21,250 nt of DNA from a virus. Position numbers and translations under genes: made by a program. The stretch lies in IMG/VR virus record IMGVR_UViG_3300046492_000604, positions 1 to 21,250 of that record. One strand, written 5' to 3'. Positions within the stretch are counted from its first letter, which is position 1, and each line of letters opens with the position of its first letter. The notes beneath the pieces are model-generated. The model worked only from the letters and a program-made list of their open reading frames with translations. It was not told the origin of the DNA and made no database searches. Positions 13,775-21,250 of this stretch are shown piece after piece.

Positions 13775-15826
13775 TTACCCAAGTTTTACCAGTTCTACTT
13801 TGGTTGGCTGTCCTTTACGCCAGCTATCAATTTTATTGATGTAATAATAGCAGCTATCTTGTTCCAGATAAACCGGAATGAGTAAATCAAGCTCAAGGAT
13901 ATCGCGCGGGGTTAGTAAAAAATAACGCACTACCTTTTTGGTTTGCGTTAGTATCCTTTCCAGTTGAGGATAATAGCTTGTTTTTAAGCCGGGCTGCATA
14001 CCAGTTTTACCCGGCATATCTTTGAAGCAAAGATTATAGTTGCCATCGGGTTTGTAAAAGTAGGGTACTGATATGATATCGTTAACGGTAATGTCATTAG
14101 CCGCATCGCCGTCAGTAAACTTTATGCTGGTATTATCGCCGTAATTGCGAAGGTCGATCTTTTGATCAACCAGGATCCGTGGCGATGTGCTAATGCTGAA
14201 ACTCTCATCATCGCCGGTGGTGTCGGCTTTTTTTATTTGGACAATAGTGCCGCCAATGTACGGGCGGTTGAATGTTGGCGCAAACTGGCTTTCAAATAGA
14301 TCTGCAGTGGCAGGCAAGGTTTTATCTGGCACGGTGATCTGTGCATTGGCGAAGTCTTTTGGTATAATATTATCATCCTCTTTGTATTTCATGTAGTTTG
14401 TTTGTGCATAGCCCCCCAATTGAAATGAAATGGTTTTGCCCTGGTCAATACATTTGCCCGTCCAATTTTTAGCGACAGGAATATTGGCGACAATATCTGC
14501 GAAAGAGTTAAATGATATTGTTTTGGTACTGTTATCTGTTTGGCAAACAATGCCGAAGCGTTGCAATGTGTCTTTAAGCAAATCTTTTTGACTTATATCC
14601 GGAAAAATGCGTTCGCATTGGATTTCCTGACCGTAAAGCACAGGTTTTTGATCAGCAACGAACTGAAATTTTGCACCTTTTTTAATGATCACCCGGGTGT
14701 TGTAACGGTGCAGGTGAAATGACACAAACAACGATTCGCCTTTTACCAGCTCAAAATCATGTGTTATTTTGATGTTCTTAAATTCCTCAAAACGATCGCG
14801 TGCGCCAGGCGGAGTTGATTTCTGGTCAAAATTTAATCTAATTGCTTCCTGCTGACTTTCTATACCATTAACATCGCGATAATTGATAAATAGCTCAAAA
14901 TAACCATCGTTGCCGGTGCCTGCTATGCCGGCCATGGTCATGTCAAATATTACACTGGCTGTACCATGAATGGCTTGGGTGGCGTGGTATTCCTGAAAGC
15001 CAATTGGCATAGTGATATCGGTAGGGTCATGTGCATTCAGACCTAACGGATCGCCATCTAACACTATATCTGAAGTTGATGTATACGACAATGAGGCCGA
15101 CTGGCCCAAGCCGTCAACAGCGTTTTGCAGATCGGTACCATGCTCAAAACTATCGTTAGCAAACTGGCAAATGAGCAATGGATACAATGGATTGTTAAGC
15201 AGGGAGCCTTTAGCTTTATATCCAGCTGATTTTATTATCAGGTCGATAGCTGTTTTAATAAAAAAACCAGGGCGCTGGTTACGTACGTTTATGGGCTCGG
15301 TAAAATCAACTTCTCCAATAAAACCATAATCAACCACCGGCCAGATCCAGCCGCCGGTATTTGTTTGCGATGTAACCACATTTTGAACATTCCACTTATG
15401 ATCATATAATTGCCAAAGTAAGGTTTTACCAAAATTAGTCCATTGACTCGTGCTGTCGCCCATATCATAAATCTTACCGTCAATGGCGTCAAAAAAGTCA
15501 ACATTGCCGCTTAATATCGTTATGTTAGCCATATCCTGCTCAATGCTGTTGAGTACAGCAAGGCCGTATGGAATGATCTCGAGCCCATCCTGTATGATTT
15601 TTGCCTGGTAGTTATCATAAGGAAGGGTTGAGGCAAAAGCTATATCATCAGGGAAGCCCAGTATTTGCCGGTTACGCTGCGTTAGCGGCAGCTTAAACTG
15701 GTTGCTGGTATTGCCCTGCTGGTTTTTAACCTCGGCCAGGTTATTGATCTGAAAAGTAAGCGCAATAGGGCTATCATCAGTTAAATCAACCAGTTGGTCA
15801 TTAATATAAAGTTGTATCTGGTTCAT
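13775..15826 (-). CDS. Baseplate hub / tail-associated structural protein
   Basis: Encodes 683 aa. The N-terminus ('IQLYINDQLVDLTDDSPIAL' then 'NQQGNTSNQFKLPLTQRNRQ', about residues 4-53) is a signature I recall from large tail-hub proteins of Bacteroidetes phages. In these the first strands pack against the distal tail ring. A middle region (about 330-480) has 'LLKDTLQRFGIVCQTD' and 'TISFNSFADI', typical of a gp27/Tal-like hub fold that reads a surface and then rebuilds local coordinates. The C-terminal part (610-683) is beta-rich ('YFLLTPRDILELDLLIPVYL', 'SCYYYINKIDSW'). No peptidase or lysozyme motif was found. It lies between the distal-tail-like gene and the two inserted membrane proteins. 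The role is inferred from pattern and position. Confidence 0.6.
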   Translation of the reverse strand: MNQIQLYINDQLVDLTDDSPIALTFQINNLAEVKNQQGNTSNQFKLPLTQRNRQILGFPDDIAFASTLPYDNYQAKIIQDGLEIIPYGLAVLNSIEQDMANITILSGNVDFFDAIDGKIYDMGDSTSQWTNFGKTLLWQLYDHKWNVQNVVTSQTNTGGWIWPVVDYGFIGEVDFTEPINVRNQRPGFFIKTAIDLIIKSAGYKAKGSLLNNPLYPLLICQFANDSFEHGTDLQNAVDGLGQSASLSYTSTSDIVLDGDPLGLNAHDPTDITMPIGFQEYHATQAIHGTASVIFDMTMAGIAGTGNDGYFELFINYRDVNGIESQQEAIRLNFDQKSTPPGARDRFEEFKNIKITHDFELVKGESLFVSFHLHRYNTRVIIKKGAKFQFVADQKPVLYGQEIQCERIFPDISQKDLLKDTLQRFGIVCQTDNSTKTISFNSFADIVANIPVAKNWTGKCIDQGKTISFQLGGYAQTNYMKYKEDDNIIPKDFANAQITVPDKTLPATADLFESQFAPTFNRPYIGGTIVQIKKADTTGDDESFSISTSPRILVDQKIDLRNYGDNTSIKFTDGDAANDITVNDIISVPYFYKPDGNYNLCFKDMPGKTGMQPGLKTSYYPQLERILTQTKKVVRYFLLTPRDILELDLLIPVYLEQDSCYYYINKIDSWRKGQPTKVELVKLG

Positions 15827-15834
15827 GAGGTTTA

Positions 15835-15849
15835 GTAAATGTTATTTAC
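15835..15849. repeat. Short perfect inverted repeat ahead of the hub gene
   Basis: GTAAAT (15835-15840) and ATTTAC (15844-15849) are perfect inverted copies separated by 3 nt, ending 8 bp upstream of the next start codon. It could hinder or tune initiation of the hub-like gene, or be chance. The surrounding 100-bp gap otherwise shows nothing clear. Confidence 0.3.
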
Positions 15850-15926
15850 CGAAGTGTTGCTTAAGTTATTGATGGTGATCATTACTACGGTATTGATAAC
15901 ATCAGTTTTGTGAAAGAATAAGCCCG

Positions 15927-18032
15927 TTACTGGGTTTGAATATTTATTGACGGCATGTTGAATGTTATGCTAAATGGGGCCTGCCCGTTGCGGGTTTCAT
16001 ATTCGCTGTAGGTGGCGGTATTTATCACAATGGATTGCCATCTGATGGGATTTTTATTTACCAGCATTTGTACCTTCGGTGAATATTTTATCGACTGCAG
16101 TCCGCGGATATCATTTACAGAAAGATCTTCGGCCATAACCTTCATTTTTTGCCCCGCGCTTTTGCTGATCACTTCTTCAATCCCATCCTGGGTTTGCCAG
16201 TTTTGTACAAAGTTTTTAATGATCACAGCATTCTGAACATCAAGGCTAATTTCCTGATTGAAAACAAAACGATAGTAGTTCCAGGCACCGCTGAGCCCGA
16301 TCCACCTCAAATATATAGCGTTATCGTCAACAGCATCATCTATCCTTACGGTTTGCGCCCTGGTTAGTGAATGTGTGCCATTTTCGTCATCGTACCTGAT
16401 CTGGATATTGAAGTAATAGGCCTCCGGCGGGAAATTTGCATTAACCGTAAACCTGTGCAAGCCTGCCTGACCTGCTAACGGCATTGTAAAAGATGTTTGG
16501 TTGCCAATGCTAAACTTGCTGCCATCTTCATTCAGGATCCATGAATTGTCTTCGTTTTGCAGATAATCAGGTTGTGTAGCACCCGGCAGCAGGTTCCGGT
16601 TAATATCAAGCAAGGTAAGCATGCAATAGGGCTGGAGGTTTGTCATCTCATCGGTATAAATAAAACCAATATCAAACGGGTATCCGGTGGAGTATGCGGG
16701 CTCTTTAAAATCTGTTATCCACTGCGCGGGCGTATTGATGTTTGGTACGTAAGCCGCGAGGTTCCCGCCATATTTATCCCCAAGTTGTTTTGCTGCATAA
16801 ACAACATAGTACGGATGTTGAATTTGACTGAAACCACTTGTAAACCCTTCGGCCGACCCATCGTCATAATGCTGGGCATACTCAATTGTGTAACCGGTAC
16901 AAAGGTTTGTATCGTAATAATCGACCTGATTATAGCCTCCTCCATCGACCGGGCGCAACAAGCTCTGTAAAAAGTTTGACAGGTCAGCCTTTATGAATCC
17001 TGTATTATCAGGCCGGTTTACCGATTTTATGGTTGATGGCATACCGGTAAGCCGATCGGTATATGCAATTTGTGTATGCAGTTCATAATATGGGTACATA
17101 CTGTTTATATTAACAAAGCCGGTATTTCCATTACTTGTAAAGGGAGTGTTTATCACTATACTATTAGTGCCAATTACCTTTTCAACGGTATAAACACCTT
17201 TATATTCAGCAGTATTTATATAAACTTTATCGCCTACCTTTACTTTTAACAAACCTGTATTGGGATCATTGAAATTGGCATTAACACTGATGTTAGCGTG
17301 TCCTTGCCCGCTATCGGCTGTTATACTTTTAATTGTAAAATCTTTTCTTTGATAGGTAAACACAATGGGATTGAACGCCGCGTTCCAGCGCGAAATATAA
17401 CCGTCAGGAAGCATTACCGAAGGATCGCCGGTTAACAGGTTGGTGGCTGTTGAAATACTGATTTCTGCCGTGTCTGTACAGCCTAATAGGTTGCTGTCTT
17501 TTACCAATACATGTTTTAGCCCTCCGCTCAGGTTTGTAAAAACAGGAGAATTTTGCCAGGTTGCACCCATATCCATGCTATACTGTACGGATGCAAAACT
17601 TGAACTTGCATTGACAGTAAGCTGAGCGTCGGCCGCTCCTGGCGCCGACTCGATTTTATTGATATCTATATAATTGATCTTCAGATCACATACAGAAGGA
17701 TTGGTGGATGGATTATCTCCGGGTTTTACGGAAATTATGCTGAACGATATATAATTGCTCCGGATCATATCGCCCTGGGGGCTGTATTCATAGTCTCTGA
17801 TCACGCCCGAATAAAGTGGGAATGATTGTCCGGCTACGGTAACGGTGTAATTACTTGTATACCCGTTTTCGTTGCGCTGATAGGTTACCTCGCAGTTATT
17901 GCCATTGGTGGGTTGCCTGGTATCGGCATCAATAATGCTGATAAATACATCGCCCCGGTCAATCTGTCCCCCGTTTTGATCGGGGTAGGTTGTTGAGTTG
18001 ATGGTTTCATTAATGGTGGCTATTATGTTCAT
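15927..18032 (-). CDS. Large distal-tail-like (Dit-like) structural protein with SprB-like repeat module
   Basis: Encodes 701 aa. Residues 115-195 form a beta module with the pattern 'VQYSMDMGATWQ', 'SPVFTNLSGG', 'VLVKDSNLLGCTDT'. It resembles repeats of Bacteroidetes surface adhesins (SprB/CHU type). Residues 240-310 are another small beta domain ('VGDKVYINTAEYKGVYTVEKV'). Around 573-589, 'IYLRWIGLSGAWNYYRF' matches a motif I associate with Bacteroidetes phage tail proteins that play a distal-tail role. The C-terminus ('RWQSIVINTATYSEYE', then 'FSITFNMPSI') ends like a Dit-type beta-sandwich. The protein would sit at the tail tip, linking tube to baseplate. The hub-like protein follows 100 bp downstream. 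The structural assignment is good; the exact Dit equivalence is inferred. Confidence 0.6.
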   Translation of the reverse strand: MNIIATINETINSTTYPDQNGGQIDRGDVFISIIDADTRQPTNGNNCEVTYQRNENGYTSNYTVTVAGQSFPLYSGVIRDYEYSPQGDMIRSNYISFSIISVKPGDNPSTNPSVCDLKINYIDINKIESAPGAADAQLTVNASSSFASVQYSMDMGATWQNSPVFTNLSGGLKHVLVKDSNLLGCTDTAEISISTATNLLTGDPSVMLPDGYISRWNAAFNPIVFTYQRKDFTIKSITADSGQGHANISVNANFNDPNTGLLKVKVGDKVYINTAEYKGVYTVEKVIGTNSIVINTPFTSNGNTGFVNINSMYPYYELHTQIAYTDRLTGMPSTIKSVNRPDNTGFIKADLSNFLQSLLRPVDGGGYNQVDYYDTNLCTGYTIEYAQHYDDGSAEGFTSGFSQIQHPYYVVYAAKQLGDKYGGNLAAYVPNINTPAQWITDFKEPAYSTGYPFDIGFIYTDEMTNLQPYCMLTLLDINRNLLPGATQPDYLQNEDNSWILNEDGSKFSIGNQTSFTMPLAGQAGLHRFTVNANFPPEAYYFNIQIRYDDENGTHSLTRAQTVRIDDAVDDNAIYLRWIGLSGAWNYYRFVFNQEISLDVQNAVIIKNFVQNWQTQDGIEEVISKSAGQKMKVMAEDLSVNDIRGLQSIKYSPKVQMLVNKNPIRWQSIVINTATYSEYETRNGQAPFSITFNMPSINIQTQ

Positions 18033-18056
18033 TTTTTATTAGTTAGAATGTGGGAT

Positions 18057-18497
18057 TTAAAAAATGTCAAAATACATGGTCGATAGCGTTATGGTTAAAC
18101 CGATGCCCGTGGTGTTAACATCAAACTTGTTATAAACCGGTATGCATTTGGCTTTTTGCCCCGCTTTGACCCTGAAGTACCGGCCTTCGCCTTCGCGGTA
18201 TTTGGAAGTTTTTACCACAAATTGGTTAGCTAATTGTAGTGCTTGCGATACATAGGTTTCGTTTTCCGCGGTAAACTGTCCAAAATCTGTTTTGAACAAA
18301 AATTCCATGTAGACAGTAAATGTATTATCAACAGAACCGTTAACCTGCGGACTTACTTCAATAGGCTGGAGCGGGTAAAGAAATACGCAGGGAAAAGTGA
18401 CATCATCTGCAAGGGTATTCAATTCGGCCTGGGTGCCATAGGCAAATGCCGGGCTGCCGGTGAGTGTTTGCACTATAGCTTCAATTTGGTTACGCAT
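18057..18497 (-). CDS. Putative tail-completion/terminator-like structural protein
   Basis: Encodes 146 aa. The visible pattern is an N-terminal helix ('IEAIVQTLTG'), a strand segment 'FPCVFLYPLQPIEV', a segment 'VYMEFLFKTDF', an amphipathic helix 'ETYVSQALQLANQFVVKTSKY', then alternating hydrophobic strands ending 'GLTITLSTMYFDIF'. Size and layout match small tail-terminator or tail-completion proteins of siphophages, in which a compact beta-sheet packs on helices. The neighbours are the chaperone-like gene upstream and the large distal-tail protein 24 bp downstream, so a structural role is likely. I do not recognise a diagnostic motif, so the exact role is an inference from size, predicted fold and position. 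Confidence 0.45.
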   Translation of the reverse strand: MRNQIEAIVQTLTGSPAFAYGTQAELNTLADDVTFPCVFLYPLQPIEVSPQVNGSVDNTFTVYMEFLFKTDFGQFTAENETYVSQALQLANQFVVKTSKYREGEGRYFRVKAGQKAKCIPVYNKFDVNTTGIGLTITLSTMYFDIF

Positions 18498-18507
18498 AAT
18501 AATTAAA

Positions 18508-18529
18508 GCCCCGGTCCCTGGTTTGGGGC
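18508..18529. repeat. GCCCC/GGGGC hairpin in a gene gap
   Basis: GCCCC at 18508-18512 pairs with GGGGC at 18525-18529 around a 12-nt loop, followed on the minus strand by TTTAATT. It sits 11 bp upstream of the next gene's ATG. It could be a weak terminator after the chaperone gene or one of the CCCC/GGGG intergenic hairpins seen elsewhere in this window. Confidence 0.4.
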
Positions 18530-18566
18530 GATTTAATGTTTAATAGCCTTGCAGGGATAAGGCGTT

Positions 18567-18869
18567 TTAGATTGTAGTTTGAGATAATTCGCTGTATCGT
18601 TTTTGATATTCGGCTTCGGTTTTGTTAAGCAGGAGTTTGGTAAGTACCCGCTCATATGGCATACACATAATCAGGTGCCATTTGGTAATATCACCGCCTG
18701 CCAGTGAATTTACAGTATTGATGTATTTGAATTTTTCGAATGATTGGATACCTGCCCTTTTTTCAAGCGCGTTAGGAGCCGATGCCAAAAGCTTGTTTTC
18801 GGTGTCGATAAGTTGGGATAACAGGTAAAAAAATGTTTCGAAATGGGCAGCGCCTCCGTTACCCGTAGT
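18567..18869 (-). CDS. -1 frame extension of the tail chaperone-like gene (GT-like C-terminal part)
   Basis: This frame is open from just after a TAA at 18875-18873 down to the stop at 18567, and it has no ATG until well inside it. An independent start is therefore unlikely, apart from rare CTG or TTG codons. If ribosomes slip -1 at the six-A run (18874-18869), K187 is followed by 'TTGNGGAAHFETFFYLLSQL' and then a well-formed domain ('FEKFKYINTVNSLAGGDITKW', 'ERVLTKLLLNKTE'). The fusion would be 287 aa. The LAGGDIT-K pattern looks like a short conserved tail domain of Bacteroidetes phage chaperone genes; that is recollection, not a search result. Alternatively, a one-base deletion or assembly error in the homopolymer split a single gene. 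Confidence 0.6.
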   Translation of the reverse strand, partial: TTGNGGAAHFETFFYLLSQLIDTENKLLASAPNALEKRAGIQSFEKFKYINTVNSLAGGDITKWHLIMCMPYERVLTKLLLNKTEAEYQKRYSELSQTTI

Positions 18870-19429
18870 TTTTTAACTTCGTCCATAAAGCTTTCCACTT
18901 CGTATTCGTTGTATTTTTTGCCCGTTGCCCGGCAATAAAAGTATTGCGCCAATACCTGGCAGCACGCATTTAATGAGGGGTTAAAATGTTCTTCCCAATC
19001 ATCTTCGCCATGTGTTTTTATATGGATATTTATTTCTTCGGCTATGATATCGCGTGCAGCCATAAACGCACCGGCCGGTTCAACCGAAAGGTTTTGCATT
19101 ACTTTTACTTTTATTTTTTGGGGCGATGTTCCATCGGCCTCAGGTAGTGTGAAAATTACCTCTTTGGGGATTTCATTGCTGTTGTAAAGGTGTTTGATCT
19201 GATACGATAATGAAAGCACTGCTTCGCCAAAGTGGTGCAGATCATCATAGTTTTTGATATTGTGAAGTTCATGGACCGGCATGCCCGACAGGATACTGAT
19301 TGCCTCAATGTCTGTTATATCCGGCTTTGCTTGTAATTCCATCAATTGGCCAAGGGTTACTTCACTTAGTTGTGTTGGCATCTGAATCCGCAACTTGCCC
19401 TGCGTTGTTTTTAATATTCGTTCTGTCAT
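18710..19429 (-). CDS. Tail assembly chaperone-like protein, zero-frame product
   Basis: Encodes 239 aa in the zero frame. Residues 15-80 ('MPTQLSEVTLGQLMEL', 'AISILSGMPVHEL', then a Leu-rich helix) resemble the N-terminal domain of phage tail assembly chaperones. A second block at 87-185 ('KVMQNLSVEPAGAFMAARDII', 'YFYCRATGKKYNEYEVESF') continues the fold. After K187 the zero-frame sequence turns into Ser/Thr/Asn-rich text (to 'SNHSKNSNTSIL') that looks non-native, while the -1 frame continues sensibly. This is the arrangement of lambda G/GT-like chaperone genes. Chaperones of this kind coat the tape measure during tail assembly. The tape measure here lies five genes downstream rather than next door. 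Assignment is by sequence resemblance and the frame overlap, not by a search. Confidence 0.6.
   Translation of the reverse strand: MTERILKTTQGKLRIQMPTQLSEVTLGQLMELQAKPDITDIEAISILSGMPVHELHNIKNYDDLHHFGEAVLSLSYQIKHLYNSNEIPKEVIFTLPEADGTSPQKIKVKVMQNLSVEPAGAFMAARDIIAEEINIHIKTHGEDDWEEHFNPSLNACCQVLAQYFYCRATGKKYNEYEVESFMDEVKKLRVTEALPISKHFFTCYPNLSTPKTSFWHRLLTRLKKGQVSNHSKNSNTSIL
18827..18874 (-). other. Candidate -1 ribosomal slip region
   Basis: Two homopolymer runs lie in the only stretch where both the zero and the -1 frame are open. On the coding strand, GTT AAA AAA CTA sits at 18877-18866 (A6 run 18874-18869). CAT TTT TTT ACC sits at 18836-18825 (T7 run 18833-18827, fitting X XXY YYZ with all U). 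The T7 site is the more canonical slippery heptamer. A slip at the A6 site yields the more natural-looking Gly-rich linker. Confidence 0.45.
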
Positions 19430-19470
19430 AGCTATAAAGCCTGTATTGGTTTTGTGAATGATTGTTGATG

Positions 19471-20730
19471 TTAAATCAATCCGTGTAATGCGCCTGATTG
19501 TTGGTGAGTGTGCTGATACGGAAGGCGTGACTGAAGTTTTCCGGCACTATGTATCTTTAGTTTATTAAGAGCGATATACCTTAACGGATCTATTAAGTGG
19601 TTCCATGAATCAACCGGCTCATTAATGGTTTTGCCTGTTGCATCTGTACGCCATTTGAAACGATTAAGCTCATTGCGCAGATTTACACTATTGCGGGTTA
19701 CATTTATTTTGTAGCGCTTTAGGATATCAATAGAATTTTTAACGCTATCGGCACCCTTTTTTGCTGGGGTAATGCGCCATCCGAGGCGTTTCAATTCTTC
19801 TATTGATTTTGGTTCGGCGCTATCAGCAATAATTTCGTTATTGAGACTTACGCCCGCCTCTTTTAACTTTGCTGATATATCCGTATTGGTTAAACCTGTT
19901 TCATAAAATAACTCATTAGCCCAGAGCTCGCCGTTTTGCTGGTATAGTTCAATGCATCCGGTTTCGTCGTTGGTAAAACCAAAATCTAAACCCAGGGCTA
20001 TCAAACGCGCATCGACCGGAATGGATTCGCAGATATACCAGTTATCAAATATAAGTCCGGTTATTTTACCGGTTAAGCCACGGGCGTATACCTTCCATAA
20101 TTCAATGTCAACAGCTTTTAGCGCTTCTATCTTATCCCGTACTTCCTGAGCCAAAAACGGGTTGTGCCTGTGGTCGGATACAATGAGTTGTATTCCCGGT
20201 TTGCCGATCAGGTGCTCATGCGCCCAGAAACCTGTATTGGGGTTATAATCAATGAAAATACGCTTTTTAGTACGAAGGGCAAGTTCTGTATATACGTCCC
20301 ACGTTAAACCGTTGGCTTCATTTATAAACAGATAATCGCGCTTGCCGGATTTAGCGTCCTGACTGTTGTCGTAACTTTTAAACTCGATTATGCTGCCATT
20401 CATGAATTCGAAAATACGGTCGCTTTTATTGTAGTTTTTAATTTTTGCCTGTAATACCGGCGATGAGTTGAATATATTCAATGCATCGCGCATTGCGCCG
20501 GCTTTAAGGTTTGGGATATCCTGTCCAACTATAGTTATTACCTGTTTTGGGCTTTCGCCTGCAATGCAAAACAGCGCCTGTTCAATGGCAAATGTTTTAC
20601 CGCTGCTGGTACCGCCCTGGTTAATTACTATATGCGCGGTTGACTGATAATTTTGTTTGAACAGGATAGAACACTGAAAGCCTTCAGGCTCCTTTAATGT
20701 AATATCGGGGCTTGTTTCTTCATTGGTCAT
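19471..20730 (-). CDS. Terminase large subunit (packaging ATPase/nuclease)
   Basis: Encodes 419 aa, a normal length for a PBSX/Terminase_3-type large subunit. The N-terminal ATPase carries a Walker A motif GGTSSGKT at residues 39-46. The Walker B motif with its catalytic Glu is YLFINEAN (133-140, E138). A probable coupling segment, DYNPNTGFW, follows at 161-169. The C-terminal RNase H-like nuclease domain begins at LGLDFGF (247-252, D249). Further acidic residues are D303 in 'IIADSAEPKSI' and D381 in 'LIDPLRYI', so the usual metal-binding triad is present. The protein drives ATP-dependent packaging and cuts the DNA. It follows the small subunit, and no truncation is visible. Start ATG at 20730. 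Confidence 0.95.
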   Translation of the reverse strand: MTNEETSPDITLKEPEGFQCSILFKQNYQSTAHIVINQGGTSSGKTFAIEQALFCIAGESPKQVITIVGQDIPNLKAGAMRDALNIFNSSPVLQAKIKNYNKSDRIFEFMNGSIIEFKSYDNSQDAKSGKRDYLFINEANGLTWDVYTELALRTKKRIFIDYNPNTGFWAHEHLIGKPGIQLIVSDHRHNPFLAQEVRDKIEALKAVDIELWKVYARGLTGKITGLIFDNWYICESIPVDARLIALGLDFGFTNDETGCIELYQQNGELWANELFYETGLTNTDISAKLKEAGVSLNNEIIADSAEPKSIEELKRLGWRITPAKKGADSVKNSIDILKRYKINVTRNSVNLRNELNRFKWRTDATGKTINEPVDSWNHLIDPLRYIALNKLKIHSAGKLQSRLPYQHTHQQSGALHGLI

Positions 20731-20779
20731 TGTTATTCATTGTTAATCCGGTAGCCCAAGCGTACATGGGGCACCTGTG

Positions 20780-21250
20780 TTATAGTTGTACATCTTTTTC
20801 GCTGTCGGCAGGGGGAGGGCCGGAGTTGAAGATCTCCACCGTTAACTTGTTTCCGGCTTCTGTGTTGGTTGGTGATGGCTCGTATTTCTCGTTCCATCCC
20901 ATATTTTTTAAGGCGAACATCGCCCCGGTTGTGTTTTGATGCAAATGAGCTTCATAACAGGCTTCTACACGTAATATCCCTTGTTTAACAACAGGTGCAA
21001 ACCTGCCGTTCTGTATATAATCGTTAAACTCCTGCCGGCTGTTAAAGCCAAGGGCAAGGGCCAGCCCTGACAGGGTTGCCGGCTCAGGTTCACGGTCCCA
21101 AACTTTTTGTTCAATAGTTTCTGCATTGTCTTTACTGTTTTTTATCGGTTTTTGTTCAAGGTGATATTTGCCCTGTATGCGGACGAAATACTTGTCAATG
21201 AGCCGCTCAACCTGGGCCGCGTCATTAAAGGAAGATAGATCGGGTTTCAT
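20780..21250 (-). CDS. Terminase small subunit (DNA-packaging protein)
   Basis: Encodes 156 aa if the ATG at the window edge is the true start. The reading frame could continue beyond the window, so the N-terminus is uncertain. The central segment, about residues 58-80 with 'TLSGLALALGF' followed by 'RQEFNDYI', is the helix-turn-helix-like stretch seen in small terminase subunits of Bacteroidetes and other phages. The Asp/Glu/Pro-rich tail after 'NMGWNEKYE' is also typical. Small terminases bind the packaging site on phage DNA as oligomers and hand the DNA to the large subunit. The next gene on the same strand, 49 bp downstream, is the large terminase, which strongly supports the call. The family assignment is by motif and context. 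Confidence 0.8.
   Translation of the reverse strand: MKPDLSSFNDAAQVERLIDKYFVRIQGKYHLEQKPIKNSKDNAETIEQKVWDREPEPATLSGLALALGFNSRQEFNDYIQNGRFAPVVKQGILRVEACYEAHLHQNTTGAMFALKNMGWNEKYEPSPTNTEAGNKLTVEIFNSGPPPADSEKDVQL

Noticed and set aside
16557-16970. Plus-strand 137-aa open frame
   Set aside because: It is antisense to the distal-tail-like gene, Cys/Ile-rich without a recognisable domain, and the minus-strand protein is clearly the real one.

Overview
This window is a late-gene (packaging, head, tail) segment of a tailed phage or prophage, very likely from a Bacteroidetes host of the Sphingobacteriaceae type (Mucilaginibacter or Pedobacter relatives). The host call is an inference. It rests on structural proteins of the kind found in Bacteroidetes phages, on A-rich start regions mostly lacking strong Shine-Dalgarno sites, and on intergenic patches of short degenerate repeats and CCCC/GGGG hairpins. 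Every supported gene is on the minus strand, so the transcript reads from 21250 down to 1. No integrase, repressor, attachment site, tRNA or host flank is visible, so neither phage end is in the window.

In transcript order the layout is as follows. Packaging: terminase small subunit (21250-20780) and terminase large subunit (20730-19471). First tail block: a tail-chaperone-like gene that continues in the -1 frame (19429-18567), a small tail-completion-like protein (18497-18057), a large distal-tail-like protein (18032-15927), a baseplate-hub/tail-associated protein (15826-13775), two small paralogous membrane-anchored proteins (13631-12542), and the tape measure protein (12468-10120). Junction: a TAACCCC tandem repeat, a 79-residue HTH-like protein, and a 330-bp non-coding stretch with two identical palindromic 21-bp elements. 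Head block: ClpP-like protease fused to a scaffold (9458-8253) and the major capsid protein (8138-6930). Next come a tail-tube-like protein (6821-6234), a small conserved protein, the portal (5904-4621) and a head-tail connector (4468-3854). Host interface: an SGNH-esterase tail spike (3854-1251), a membrane-anchored SGNH hydrolase (1231-557), and a small single-pass membrane protein near the expected lysis region (297-1).

The structural genes would together make a long, probably non-contractile (siphovirus-like) tailed virion. No sheath protein was recognised. The order is unusual: most tail genes, including the tape measure, lie between terminase and the protease/capsid/portal genes.

The most interesting accessory content is: (i) the pair of membrane-anchored paralogues inserted inside the tail operon, which are candidate lysogenic-conversion or exclusion genes; (ii) a virion-borne SGNH esterase next to a membrane-anchored SGNH hydrolase, a possible receptor-cleaving and receptor-masking pair; (iii) a -1 frameshift in the chaperone gene; and (iv) the HTH protein next to two identical palindromes at the tail/head module junction.
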